NCBI GenBank assembly: GCA_016647705.1
Contig: CM028327.1
Coordinates: 7,387,726-7,451,725, forward strand
Reading direction: 5' to 3'
DNA: 64,000 nt
Source of the DNA: Eucommia ulmoides
Lineage: Eukaryota > Streptophyta > Magnoliopsida > Garryales > Eucommiaceae
Positions 1-11,697 of the stretch are shown here, piece after piece; position 1 is the stretch's first letter, and every line of letters starts with the position of its first letter. The notes beneath the pieces were generated by a model. That model did not search any database, was not told the DNA's origin, and saw nothing but the letters and a program-made list of their open reading frames with translations. The position numbers and the translations under genes were made by a program.

Positions 1-2480
1 CACTGCATCACCTTGTTAATTATAAGGGCGGAGGTAAAGGAGATAATTTCTTCGATTCCCTTATTCTCTTTGTCTTCTTTGTCATTGAAGGGAGACGAAT
101 ACATGGTTATGATTTCGTTCCTGAAATTTGGCCTTAAAACAATGATATTTTTTACGCTTTATACCCGGAAATTTAACTAGAATCTCACTCTGTCCCAGTA
201 GTTTCAATTTAAACATATAAGATGTCTTATTAACTTCGTATGTTATTTTTTTAAGTATAACGAATTGAAACTAGTAAGAATGTTTAATTTAACAATTAAC
301 CCCTAAAGTTTAGAGGAAGATGACAGTGGGTCAAACCTTAGTAAGTCGACTCATGATCACTCAGACAAATCGTGTTTTGGGCCCTAGCTGCTAGCTAAGA
401 AAAATCATAAATGTACTAATAATAGGCCCAATACCTTAAGACCCATTTGGAAATAGCCTGAAGTTAAAAACCAATAGATTTCAATCTTTTTATTCAGCTG
501 AAACTCAAAACTCCAACAGAGTGTTAAAGCCACCAGGAATTATCCAAATAGAGATGGACTAGCCTATGTAGCATATTCTCATGATATCACTTTATTTTCT
601 ATTCACGGATGTGATAATGATGCATATTTTTTTTTTGTGTTTGTTTCTGATGATAGAATTAGTCTTTGAGTTATGAGATTTACATCTTCCAAAATAATTT
701 GAATTTTGAGTTATGTAATTATGGTGCTCTTATTTTTGTGATATTTTCTATATTTTCCTGATGCATAATTTGTTGTTTTGTATAATTTTTTGTCATGAAT
801 AATTTTTTTCAAGTTTGATCTTACTTACGATCTATATACTCAAAAACGATTAAGGAAAATCATAGTTATGAGTTGTTTGATTGGTTATGTAACCCTCGAA
901 ACATGAAAGGGTATTTATTCGTATATTTTGGACTTCTCTGCTAATTGATCGTGCAGCATGGCATTGTTTATTTTTCTTATTAAAGAAATTTTGTTATTCT
1001 TCATGCATCAAGTATAAAAGATGTTACTAAAAGTATATATCACATGCCAATTCTCGACTTTCTTTAATTAAAATCTCCATTAACAAAGAGGACGGTCGGT
1101 CATTGTCCAACAATTATGAATATTGTATAATCATTTTTTGAATCTTAAATTATTTTCTATTAAATAATTATCCTATCAAGATTTAGTTTTGTAGTTAAAT
1201 CTTGAGACTTGTTATTTTATAAAAGAGTTGCATTTTAGGTAATATAGTCTTGAGAGACATCAAGTCTAAAGTATAAATTTTGACCTTAGGCTTATATTTG
1301 GATTCAGTCTCTTGAGAGACATCAAGGCTAAAGTAAATATTTTGACCTTGAGCTTGTATTTGGATTCAAGCTCTTGCATATCTCACTATGAAAAAAGATC
1401 ATTTTTGACAATTTTTTCATTTTATGCATTAGAAGTAGTACATGTTATTGAATCCCAATCACTTATATTACTTAATCCTAGACTGGGATTTTCTTTGAGA
1501 CTGAGTTAGGCCCACTGCGTTTCTACATTAGGACTCTTGTTTGACGTTAGGGGTATTGAATCCCACATTATTTATGTATTTGATGGTTAGGAACCCTAAA
1601 GTGGTTTGACTCCTTATCTTTCTATTTATTATTTTTGTGAAATATTTATATATTGAGTAACATAATTAAGAGAATTATATCTTTGTTTTATTTTGATAAC
1701 CTAATGGAAGCTGAATTAGATAGATAACTATTGAGAAGTGGTCACGGATAATGAAATGTATAATAAGTATTCATGATTCTTAGTGGGTTAAGTATGATAT
1801 TAATAACTAATTTGATTATTACTACATCTTCCATCAACGAAAATGAGATATTTCATTTTCTGAATTTGGATTATGTTTAGGGTAATATATTTGCGTTATG
1901 GAATGAAAGAAAAGTACTGAATTATTTTTGTACAATTTCGCATGGATTCGTTCTTGTATTGCCTGGGCCTTAAAGTGTTTAATGGGTCATACATATATTC
2001 TGATGGGCTTGTTGGACCATTAATTATTTATTAATTAACAAGTCTATTGGAATTACTAATATGGATAAATTATTCATGAATATATGAGAAGACCTTTAAT
2101 CGAAAACACTATCACTGTGACTATAATATCTTGGTAGGGATCCAAGTTTTAGCTTATTATATAGATATTATTTTTGTGTTTGGGCCTATGTAATATCTCA
2201 GCCAACTGGATTCTTTTTTGTTACAATTTTCGGCCTTGAGGTTCATATTAAGGAACCCATAAAAATACTAATTATGATTAATTATAATTTTTCAATTTTC
2301 AAGCCCTTAATTTTCTTTATTCTATATAGAGATTAATTTAATAATTAATTTTAAATTGCAAAAAAAATTGTTATTCAAATTCTTGCAACTATAATTGCTC
2401 GTTGATCATTGAAAATATATTTTATAACGTACTTCATCTTATTTTGATCATATGCATATATGTCATTAATATGCACTATT
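1..2480. other. AT-rich non-coding DNA, probably interior of a Copia-type element
   Basis: No reading frame of recognisable coding character is present. The stretch lies upstream of the tandem array and 3' LTR that follow, so it is probably part of the same LTR element, whose 5' LTR would be off the left edge. The only clear internal structure is a short duplication near 1246-1372. I recognise no gag or pol motif. Confidence 0.4.
1246..1372. repeat. Tandem duplication, ~62-bp unit
   Basis: The string CTTGAGAGACATCAAG recurs at about 1249 and 1311, each followed by a similar AAAGTA..TTTTGACCTT..TATTTGGATTCA block. The two copies are diverged but colinear. A 65-codon open frame across it has no coding character. 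Confidence 0.75.
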
Positions 2481-4315
2481 AATTGTTGGGTAATATTGTT
2501 TAATTTTTCCATTTTGGAATGGTTGCTTGTGAATTATTGTGTTATTTTACTAAAGTGATTTAACCAATATAATTTGCAAGTTTTCGAGTTCCTATTTTGT
2601 TGATGGAAAAATATTTAGATTAATTTGTGCATTCACCTGCTTAAAGGGGGTTATTATGCAAATTAATTTAATTGTTGGGCAATATTGTTTAATTTTTCTA
2701 TTTTGGAATGGTTGCTTATGAATTGTTGAGGTTATTTTACCAAAGTAATTTAACCAACATAATTTGCAAGTTTCGAGTTCCTATTTTGTTGATGGAAAAA
2801 TATTTAAATTAATTTGTGCATTCATCTGCCCAAAGGGAGTTATTGTGCAGATTAATTTAATTATTGGGCAATATTGTTTAATTTTTCCATTTTGAAATGG
2901 TTGCTTGTGAATTGTTGAGGTTATTTTACCAAAGTGATTTAACCAACATAATTTGCAAGTTTCGAGTTTCTATTTTGTTGATGGAAAAATATTTAAATTA
3001 ATTTGTGCATTCACCTGCCCAAAGGGGGTTATTGTGCAGATTAATTTAATTATTGGGTAATATTATTTAATTTTTTCATTTTGGAATGATTGCTTGTGAA
3101 TTATTGAGGTTATTTTATCAAAGTGATTTAACCAACATAATTTGTAAGTTTCGAGTTCCTATTTTAGTGATGGGAAAATATTTAAATTAATTTGTGCATT
3201 CACCTGCCTAAAGGGGATTATTGTGCAGATTAATTTAATTGTTGGACAATATTATTTAATTTTTTTATTTTGGAATAGTTGCTTATGAATTGTTGAGGTT
3301 ATTTTAACAAAGTGATTTAACCAACATAATTTGCAAGTTTCGAGTTCCTATTTTGTTGATGGGAAAATGTTTAGATTAATTTGTACATTCATCTATCTAA
3401 ATGGGGTTATTGTGCATATTAATTTAATTGTTGGGTAATATTATTTAATTTTTTCATTTTAGAATGGTTGTTTGTGAATTGTTGAGGTTATTTTACCAAA
3501 GTGATTTAACCAACATAATTTGTAAGTTTCGAGTTCCTATTTTGTTGATGAAAAAATATTTAGATTAATTTGTACATTCACCTGCCCAAATGGGGTTATT
3601 GGGCAGATTAATTTAATTATTGGGCAATATAACTTAATTTTTCTCAATTTGGAACGTTTGCTTGTGAATTGTTGAGGTTATTTTACCAAAATGATTTAAG
3701 CAATATAATTTACAAGTTTCGAGTTTCTATTTTGTTGATGGAAAAATGTTTAAATTAATTTGTGCATTTACTTGCCCAAATGAAGTTATCGTGTAAATTA
3801 ATTTAATTGTTGGGTAATATTGTTTAATTTTTCTATTTTAGAATGGTTGATTGTGAATTGTTGAGGTTATTTTACCAAAGTGATTTAATCAACATAGTTT
3901 GCAAGTTTCGAGTTCCTTTTTTATTGATGAGAAAATGTTTAGATTAATTTGTGCATTCACCTGTCCAAATGAGGTTATTGTGCAGATTAATTTAATTGTT
4001 GGGTAATATAGTTTAATTTTTCTAATTTGGAACGTTTACTTGTAAATTATTGAGATTATTTTATCAAAGTGATTTAACCAATATAGTTTGCAAGTTTTGG
4101 GGTTCCTATTTTGTTGATAGAAAAATTTTATAGCTTACTTTTCTCAATTTGGAACGTTTGCTTGTAAATTGTTGAAATTATTTTATCAAAATAATTTAAT
4201 CAATATAATTTGCAAGTTTTCGAGTTCTTATTTTGTTGATGGAAATTTTTTTAAATTAATTTGTGCACTCACCTACCCAAAGGGGGTTATTGTGCAAATT
4301 AATTTAATTGCATGA
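2480..4315. repeat. Tandem array of a ~189-bp unit, about 9.5 copies
   Basis: The unit contains, in order, a GGGTAATATTGTTTAA block, TGGAATGGTTGCTTGTGAATT, AAAGTGATTTAACCAA, a TTTCGAGTTCCTATTTTG block, and a CACCTGCCCAAAGGGGGTTATTG block. It restarts near 2483, 2670, 2861, 3052, 3240, 3429, 3618, 3808 and 3998, with a truncated last copy to about 4315. Copies differ by scattered point changes and small indels. The array is AT-rich, non-coding and sits inside the Copia-type element that ends at 6363. Confidence 0.9.
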
Positions 4316-5402
4316 TGATATTATGTGAAATAAATGATTTGATAAATTTGTTTGCCCAAAGGGAATGAATTTTGAAAGATTATTTGTTTCATTATATTTT
4401 TTAAGGAAATATATGGATTTGAAAGTTAATCTATCCAAATGGGATGAATTTTTAAATCTGTAAATTTTTCTTATTCTGTTAATTCTCGTGATTAAAAAAT
4501 AATTATTTATTATAAACTCTGCCCAAATGGGAGTTTATGATAATACAATTGATTTTTATATTGTATTACATATACTTAATTGAGCATTTTGCCCCATTGT
4601 CCATAATTGATTTAAGTGCAATTTTTTGTAAAACCAAATTCTTTTTGTTGTGAACAACAATAACACCACAATAAAATTCTAAATTGATTCCTAGATTTAA
4701 TGAGAATCTTTGTAATCCCCTTTATTTCGATGATTGTTTCATGTAAGCATTGATCACTATTGTTATAAAGTTTTTATTATTTGATTGATCTTCATGCTTA
4801 AAGAATAATTATTTATTGTAAACTATGCCCAAAGGAGAATTTATGTTGATGCAATTGATTCTTATATTGTGTCGCTTATACTTATTTGAGCATTTTGATT
4901 CTTCGGTTTAGTGAGAATTTTCTTATATTTTTCTTTAATTCTATGATACGTTGTGACCACTATTGTTATGCGTTTTGCAAAATTGAATTCTATTTGATGA
5001 TCATCATTATTGCATATTATATTATTGCATATTGTATTATTTGAATCGATTATACTAAATCAAGATTTAAAACCCATAGAGTTCAAGGAACATGTTGTGA
5101 ATATGGGTGTCATTGAGTCTTTTGATTCTTTGGTTTAGTAGGAGCTTTTGTTTCCCTTTATTTCGATGGTTACATTGTGATCACTATTGTTATGCGCTTT
5201 ACAAAATTGAAATTCATTTGATGATCATAATTATTGCGTATTATATTGTCGCATATCATATTATTTGAATTGATTATACAATATAATATCTTAAGATATT
5301 GTGCTTTAAAAATTACAGTTGCATACTTTTGGCTGTCATTAATCACTATTTTGAGATCTCGTGATGTATTGTTAGTGACAGATGACTTGTTAAAGTCAAA
5401 CA
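4316..5402. repeat. Degenerate larger tandem repeats
   Basis: The array grades into looser repetition. A block resembling GATCACTATTGTTATGCG, preceded by TTTATTTCGATG and followed by AAAATTGAA..TTTGATGATC, recurs near 4740, 4945 and 5170, about 200-230 bp apart. The CCCAAA(G/T)GG motif of the preceding array also persists near 4355, 4435, 4523 and 4828. No coding sequence is recognised. Confidence 0.6.
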
Positions 5403-5574
5403 ATTTCATATTGTTGAGAAATTGCAGCAATTTTATTTTATTGAGAAACTGTAATAGCAATTTCATTTTATTGAGAAATTGCAGCAGTTTTATTTTATTA
5501 AAAAATTACAGTAGTTTCATTTTGTTGAGAAACTGCAATTACAATTTTACTTTGTTGAGAAATTGTAATGAGGA
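5403..5574. repeat. Short tandem repeat, ~27-30-bp unit x ~5
   Basis: The unit is roughly AAATTGCAGCAATTTTATTTTATTGAG, repeated from about 5420 to 5574. It makes an apparent 115-codon plus-strand frame with a repeating Asn-Phe-Ile-Leu-Leu-Arg-Asn-Cys pattern. I take that frame as a by-product of a repeat whose unit is near a multiple of three, not as a gene. Confidence 0.7.
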
Positions 5575-5888
5575 CCGATAAGAACAATGTATATTGATAA
5601 TGATCACATATTGGCATTAGTTTCTGACTACACTACTGGGTTTACGATCCATGTCGATATGATTATAAGTATTTGTGAATATGAAAGTCTTATATTTGTT
5701 GAGATTAACATATAGATTATCATAATCCAATATTAATATCATGTTAGACTGGATAAGTTTATCGAGATGCTACTTATAGACCATCATTTCTTTAAACAAA
5801 AGGTGTGGTCACACCAAAAATAATTTTTTTCTGTTTTTAATCCGAGAGTCTTATTTTCAAAATTAAATTTATTCAATTAATGTAACCT

Positions 5889-5899
5889 AAGTGGGAGAA
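5889..5899 (+). other. Polypurine tract of the Copia-type element
   Basis: AAGTGGGAGAA lies directly before the TG of the 3' LTR at 5900. This purine run followed by TGTTG is the usual plus-strand primer and LTR junction in plant Copia elements. Confidence 0.8.
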
Positions 5900-6363
5900 T
5901 GTTGTAATATTTTTATGGGCTAACATTAATTGAATTTATTGTTTTACAAAAACGGGTTAATGAATAGTCTATTATTTAAGCAGCCCAAATAATCAGTGAT
6001 CATATTTTGATTTGGGTTGTAGCGTCTTTTATGCAGAAGTTCAGTTAAGTGGCAAGTGTAAGTTTAAAATTTCGTTGAAACCCGTTATGGGAGGGCCCAA
6101 CGTGAAACCCTAGTATATATAACTAGGTCAATTCCCTAATCTAGAATACAAGGGTTTCTTCCCATTGAAAGTCGCCACCACGAAATCTAGATCATAGGGA
6201 ATAAGACCTAATTAGTAATCCGCTGCGACAGATTCAATCTTCTGCGATGGCTGAGACATGTGTGCTTTCGATTACCGTTCTTCATTGTTGTGTCCTATAA
6301 TCCATGTATGTTTACGATTATTAATTAATTGGGTTTTATTGAGATTATGAGAAATAATCAACA
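5900..6363 (+). repeat. 3' LTR of a Copia-type retrotransposon
   Basis: The 464-bp segment begins TGTTGTAATATTTTTATGGG and ends AATAATCAACA, giving TG..CA ends with a TGTTG/CAACA inverted terminus. A TATA-like TAGTATATATAACTAGG lies near 6111. It is clearly homologous along its length to the solo LTR at 20196-20557, with shared blocks CCCATTGAAAG, AAATCTAGATCATA and GCGACAGATTCAATCT. The matching 5' LTR is not in the window. The DNA immediately after it matches the dispersed repeat at 15893, so the element inserted into a copy of that repeat. Confidence 0.85.
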
Positions 6364-7882
6364 CAACCACCTTTTGCTGAATTTTTTCTAGTTACATATA
6401 AATATTTTTAGTGTATTTTTTAGTTATATCTTTTTATATGTATATTTTTTTAGTTACATTCACGTAATTTTTAGACGACTGGTAACTGAAAAACTAGTTA
6501 AATATAACAAAAATAATTCCAGTGACCGATGATCGGAGTTTTGGAAACTAACGGTGGTGGAATCCGGTAGGCAGAATCCGACGACTGGCGGGGTGGGACA
6601 ACGATTACTGACACAACCCTAATTGGAATATTAATGTTTCTATAAACTCTAATAGATGGGACTAAAACTAAAGTAGTTATTTGGTTTGTGACTTTTTATT
6701 AATTTATTATCATTATTAGAACCTCCTACTAACTAATCTCATTCATCGATTGGACGTCTTAAATACAATTTACAAGAGTAAAAAAATATATGTTGTAAAA
6801 TGAAATTTAGTGTAAATTTAAGGGCTCCAAGTGTAATATATCCCAAAAAGAAAAAGGAATGATTTCCAAATCTTGATCTAGGAATCAGAATAATATTTAG
6901 ATATTTTTGCACTTTGCACCCCTAAAGTTTTAGAGAAATCTCACTTTAACTCCTATCCTTTCAATTTGAACATATTAAACTTTGAAATATCCAAATCGTG
7001 TTAAATTAATCATTCCATCATTTTTTATGATGAAATTCACTCACATGGGTGATTTCGTGTTTTGCACGTTGCTCATTTCCATCATAAAAAATGTTGAAAC
7101 TATCGATTTGAACTAACTTGACACAATTTGAATACTTTAGAGTTTAATATGTGCAAATTGAAAGTACAAGGGCTAAATGAAATTTCTCCAAAACTTTAAG
7201 GGCATAAAGTGCAAAAACCTCTAATATTTTTTTAAAAAAGAAGTCCAACCCCAAACAATCAACTTTTTTTACCTATCGTGAACTATGCGTGTTGAATGTA
7301 ACACTCAGTTTTTAAAATGTTGTTAAATGTGATACGATTAAACCAATTTGATTTGGAATAATATCAACATGCATGTTGAATGTAACATTGTCAAATTGTT
7401 TTCATATATCAATTGTGTTAGACGTGTACAAGTTTTCCATTAATTAATTATATATATATATAGTATTTATCTCTTTCATCATTTGTTTAAAATCAGATAA
7501 CTTTCCTATTATTAACCAAATACCGATCATCATCCCACTAGTTTTGATCAAACACCATTTAGTTTCTCTATAGATTAAAGAATATTAAAAAATTTATTAT
7601 AATGATAATTTTACTTATAATAATTTAAAATAATTAAAAATTAAAATATATAAATACCCATTTAAGTGTGTGTATATATATATATTTTTCTCTTTTATCC
7701 TTTACCTTTTTTTAACAAATTAAAAAAAATGACGGAGGGTGGCGATAGGTGGGATGGGTTAGAGGTAAATGTAGTTTTTTGAAAAATAAAATAGGAGTAA
7801 AAAATAAAAATTTTAAAATAAAAGTGTTAGTGATTTTTTTTAAAAAATAAAATAATATTTTTTTGAAATAAAGAAAAGGGTA

Positions 7883-7934
<52 letters not shown>

Positions 7935-8177
7935 AAAAAATGGATCAAAGGGTTGATCGGTATTTTTCAAATAATAAGAGAAAATTGTGATTTTAGGTAA
8001 AATAACGGGAAATAACTTAGTGAATAAATTCGTATTATAGTGAATATTAGTTACATGTAACGAATATTAATTATAATTTAATAATTGTTATATTTCTACA
8101 TATATCTTCGTATTTTTGGTTACTCATACTTATGTAATATTAGTTACATGTTACAATTATATATATATATATATATA
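6364..8177. repeat. Dispersed repeat family A, copy 1
   Basis: It starts at the Copia LTR junction with CCACCTTTTGCTGAATTTTT and matches 15893-18120 and 31555-32222 over long stretches, including CTGGTAA(C/T)TGAAAAACTAG, TTTGCACTTTGCACCCCTAAAG and the TTACCTATCGTG block. Its right part (about 7388-8170) matches 13558-14530. No coding capacity or clear ends are visible. It may be a decayed non-autonomous DNA element, class unknown. It contains TGTTGAATGTAACA-type motifs near 7282 and 7370. Confidence 0.75.
7887..7931. repeat. (AT)n microsatellite
   Basis: An uninterrupted run of about 22 AT units. A 78-codon minus-strand frame across it encodes only alternating Tyr-Ile and is not a gene. Confidence 0.95.
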
Positions 8178-8695
8178 TGATGTTGTCAAAAAATCCCCGG
8201 CACATGTAACAGATCCGCACGTACCAAAATTTTTTGTAACCTGCATCTATTGCCCCTCTTAACCTACAAAATCGATTAGTTCTAAGGGGACACCGGTGTG
8301 GTGTCAGCCAAAGAACTTCCGACGTGAGAATAAGTCAGTTCATTCAAGGGTATTAGGCAAAAAACTGCATTGTAAAAATAATGTGGTACATTTCCCTTAT
8401 TTATAGATTGAGCATATTATGACCGTTGGAGATGGGTGACCTAGTATTTGATGACTTGGTCTTCCCTCATTATATTGCTATTTAACAGAGATTTAATTAG
8501 GAGTTATACAATTAGTGAGGAGTTACACTCTTTTGGCTCTCTCACTTTAAGTGTGAATTAGGTTATTTGATCTTTCACTTGATGGATCCGTATATTGATC
8601 ATCGGTTTGGACCAACGTCCACGACTCGGCTAGTTTTGAGCTTTGGGCTTATTGTGATAGACTTCTCTTGGGTAGCGGGAATTTTTCCCGCATCA
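8178..8695 (-). mobile_element. Solo LTR (family with TGATG ends)
   Basis: The 518-bp segment has inverted ends TGATG..CATCA and is flanked by ATATA on both sides, although the flank is itself an AT repeat, so the duplication is weak evidence. On the minus strand it has a TATA-like CTATAAATAAGGG and the block CTTATTCTCACGTCGGA. It aligns with the LTR at 36207-36858 in the opposite orientation, including starts TGATGCGGGAAAA versus TGATATGGGAAAA. No internal coding region adjoins it, so it is probably a solo LTR left by LTR-LTR recombination. Confidence 0.7.
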
Positions 8696-8959
8696 ATATA
8701 TGTGTGTGTGTGTGTGTAATATTTGTGACATTATTATAAAAATTCAAAAATTATTATACATCATAAAAATTATTAAAAAATAACTTTATATTTTCTAAAA
8801 CATTATTGTAGCGCGTAGACTGTATATGATAAAATTTTACTTTCATGTTCATGAAAAAAAAAAATCCATTTATTTATTATTTGACCTTTTAAATTTAAAA
8901 ATATAATTTTATTGATTTTAAAATAACTTTTTAAAATATTAACCAACTTGGATCAAAGC

Positions 8960-9315
8960 TGTTAGATTCCTGTCCCACATTACTCATATGAGAGTTCCCA
9001 AGCCACTATATAATTAAAGGAGTTACTCCACTTAGTACCATATAGTTTTAAGTTGGAATCTCTTAACATGATATCAGAGTCAAGGTTATGGTTCTCTCAT
9101 TCCCTCGTAGTCAAATCATCTGTGCAAGCCGGGAGTTGCACATTTCTCATCATTCTCTCGTAGTCAAATCATTCGTACAAATTGGAGGTTGCACTCAAGA
9201 GTAGGTGTTAGATTCTTATCCCACATCGCTCATATGAGAGTTCCCAAGCCACTATATAAATCAAATGAGTTACTCCACTTAATATTATATGGTTTTAAGT
9301 TGGAACCTCCTAACA
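8960..9315 (+). mobile_element. TRIM (terminal-repeat retrotransposon in miniature)
   Basis: Two ~110-bp direct terminal repeats (8960-9068 and 9206-9315) begin TGTTAGATTC and end (C)TAACA. Immediately after the first comes TGATATCAGAGTCAAG, a near match to the initiator-Met tRNA primer-binding site (TGGTATCAGAGC). A purine-rich CAAGAGTAGG precedes the second. The interior is only ~137 bp and non-coding. The flanks AAAGC and AAACT are an imperfect target duplication. The total of 356 bp fits the TRIM size class. Confidence 0.8.
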
Positions 9316-9644
9316 AAACTTTTGACACATTTGTGTAATTCTTGTATATTAATTATAATTTTTTGTTGTATTTTATTTTCTTATTAAATTGATAAATATT
9401 TTTGGAAAAAATAACTATTTATATTCTCCCATTGCGAAATTTATAATTTTTATTTTTTTGGGTATTATTGTGAAATTTAATCGTAACATAAATGATTTTA
9501 TTTGTATTTGTGAAATTTATTTTTAATTTTATTTTTTTAAAAGGTTAGATAGTAAAATTCAACAATTTTCGTCTATTAAATTTTTATATAGTGAAATTCA
9601 ACTATTTTTGTATATTACATATTTACAGTATTTAGAAGGTGTTA

Positions 9645-9855
9645 GTCTGGTTGATCAATAGAGATATCTCATTTTCTTATCAATTAGAGTTCGATTTTTC
9701 TAGATAACACTTTATAAATTAAACCTTGAATTTAATTATGAATGCACCAATACGATATGAGAGAGTGCACCTTTAAGAACGTCCGGGAGGTGATTAATTG
9801 AGGTGCACGTAAATGGGCTCAGATACACCTTATTGTATAATAATAATAATTAAAA
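9645..9855 (+). mobile_element. tRNA-derived SINE-like element
   Basis: The head has an A-box-like TGGTTGATCAATAGAG and, ~35 bp on, a B-box-like AGAGTTCGATTTTTC, the spacing of an RNA polymerase III internal promoter. The body holds GAGGTGCACGTAAATGGGC and the 3' end is an (ATA)n-type tail. No clear target duplication was found. It could also be a chance match in tRNA-like sequence. Confidence 0.45.
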
Positions 9856-10035
9856 AAAAAAAGATATTTATATTCATAGAATTAAATAAGTCAACATTAA
9901 ATTTTTAAATGATAGAAATAATAAGAAAAAATGAAAAAAAATGGAATGGGGGGAATTTTTTTTTTCATATATTTTTTTGCCACTCAGAGATTATTTTCAA
10001 TTCAAAATTATATTATTATATCATTTGAATATACC

Positions 10036-10210
10036 AACATAGTATAGTTCAAGTGGTAAAGATCGCTTAAGTTAAAGTAATTGAGGGACCTCTATAAGGT
10101 CAGGAGTTCGAGTGTACGAAAAAATACTTATTGGAAGGGACAACCACGCACCCTAAATGAGATTAATCTCACAACCTTTGTAGAATGGAATTATTATTAA
10201 TAATAATAAT
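10036..10210 (+). mobile_element. tRNA-derived SINE-like element
   Basis: TAGTTCAAGTGGTAAAG (A-box-like) and AGGAGTTCGAGTGT (B-box-like) are ~50 bp apart, followed by a short body and a TAATAATAATAATT-A(n) tail. This is the organisation of plant SINEs. The body segment CCTAAATGAGATTAATCTCAC is then re-iterated downstream (see next entry). Confidence 0.5.
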
Positions 10211-10350
10211 TAAAAAAAAAAAAAAGGCAGTCATATATCCTAAACGAGATTAGTCTCACAACCTGTGTAAAATAGAATTTAAAAAAAATAAAAAATAGTC
10301 ACAAGTCCTAAACGAGATTAGTCTTACAACCTGTGTCGAATGAGATTTTT
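10137..10350. repeat. SINE-tail segment repeated three times
   Basis: The block CCTAAACGAGATTAGTCTCA plus CAACCTGTGT..GAAT occurs at about 10150, 10238 and 10308, each followed by an A/T-rich tail. The repeats are 70-90 bp apart and mildly diverged, suggesting tail-mediated duplication or successive insertion into the same tail. Confidence 0.6.
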
Positions 10351-10875
10351 TTTTAAAAAATAATAATAAATAAATAAATAAATTGAATGTGATAATTATT
10401 AATAATAATTAATATTAAATGAAATTGAGGGAAAAAAACAAATAAGTAGGCCGCCTTTTCTTTTCACCATGAAGATGATAATTGATAAGTAACATGATAA
10501 GCTCCCATGTGGCCAGGACCACCTGATCCCCATTTTTTTGTTTTTTAATTAATTAATCAATTTAATTTTTTTTCTTTTTTTTGGAAACAAATAATGACAA
10601 AAAAATGTCTTAAATTTGGTGTCCACACTCCCTATCACATGTAGCCAGATTTACTCACATGATATTTGTTTTTGGATTAAATTTCACTTTGAACCCCTAA
10701 AGTTTAGGTGGAATCTCATTTTACCTCTTGGTATTTTAATCATTACGATGTGGGGCCTTCGAGTTTGTGTTCTGTATCAATTTTGTCCAGTTAATTGATT
10801 TTGATGATTTTGGGCAGGATTGGTTGGCCTTGAAAAATCAGAGGCTCTAGGCAAATATTGAAAACAAGTTTCTAA

Positions 10876-11429
10876 GGTCGCGTTTGGTAACGATATATAT
10901 TTTTTTTTTTGTTTTGGGAAGAGAATTGTGTTTGATAACGATTTCATCTTAAAATCTTTTTTTTTTTTCCTGTTTTGGCCTGACGGCGGTGACTCCGGCG
11001 CCGACGCCGGCAGCCGACAAAGGCAATGGCGCCGCCCGGAAGGTAATGGCGCCGACGCCGACGACGGCCGGGAGCGGTGGCGGGTGGGTGACAGTAGCCG
11101 GTGGCCGAAAGTGGCAAGAAAATTTCAGGCTGGACGGTGACCGGCGACGGTCGCCGGAGATGGTGTCCGGCAACGGCGACCGGTGGCCGCGGATGGTGGT
11201 CGGCCAGCGGATGAACAGTGATCATGTGTTTCGGAAATGGAATGAGAATAATGAGAAACAAATTTTTTTTTGTTTCCCATTTCTTAAGAATAAAGTGGGC
11301 ACAATTCTCAAATGTGAATGAAATGGAAACGGAAACAAAAATTATCAAACGCTATTCCCAAACAGAATTTCCAAAAATCTGTGAATGGGATGAGAATTTT
11401 TGGAATGAAAACGGTTACCAAACGGAACC
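10876..11429. mobile_element. PIF/Harbinger-like MITE with GC-rich core
   Basis: The ends GGTCGCGTTTGGTAACG and CGGTTACCAAACGGAACC are near-perfect inverted repeats, and both flanks are TAA, the 3-bp target typical of PIF/Harbinger elements. Subterminal sequence (AATGAGAA..ATGAGAAACAAA and partners) is also loosely palindromic. The centre (10980-11215) is strikingly GC-rich, with CCGGCGACGG-type repeats, in an otherwise AT-rich region. Overlapping frames in the core in both strands are compositional. The total length is 554 bp. Confidence 0.8.
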
Positions 11430-11697
11430 TAAATGTTTAAATAATTTTGTTAAATTACACGTGATATTTTATAAAGCTAAAATGGTAAAAAAAAAATAGT
11501 TGATATAATGATTGAACCAAGATTAAGATATTTTTTTGTCATATAATTAATAACAAAAAATGAAACAAAAATAATATAGGGATCAATTTGAAGAGACTCT
11601 CAAACTTTGGAGATCTTACGCAAAAACACAAAATCAAGGGTGCAAAGTGTAACATAACTTTTTCTATTGCCTAACTTTTTGATCAAGTGCAAGTTAC

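Noticed and set aside
2480-4315. Centromeric satellite, because the ~189-bp unit is near the usual satellite size
   Set aside because: Only about ten diverged copies are present, inside an LTR element. There is no evidence of a megabase array; possible relation to a satellite is left to a genome search.
10928-11348. Five overlapping frames with Pro/Arg/Gly-rich products
   Set aside because: All lie in the GC-rich core of a MITE bounded by inverted repeats and TAA duplications; the composition alone opens the frames.
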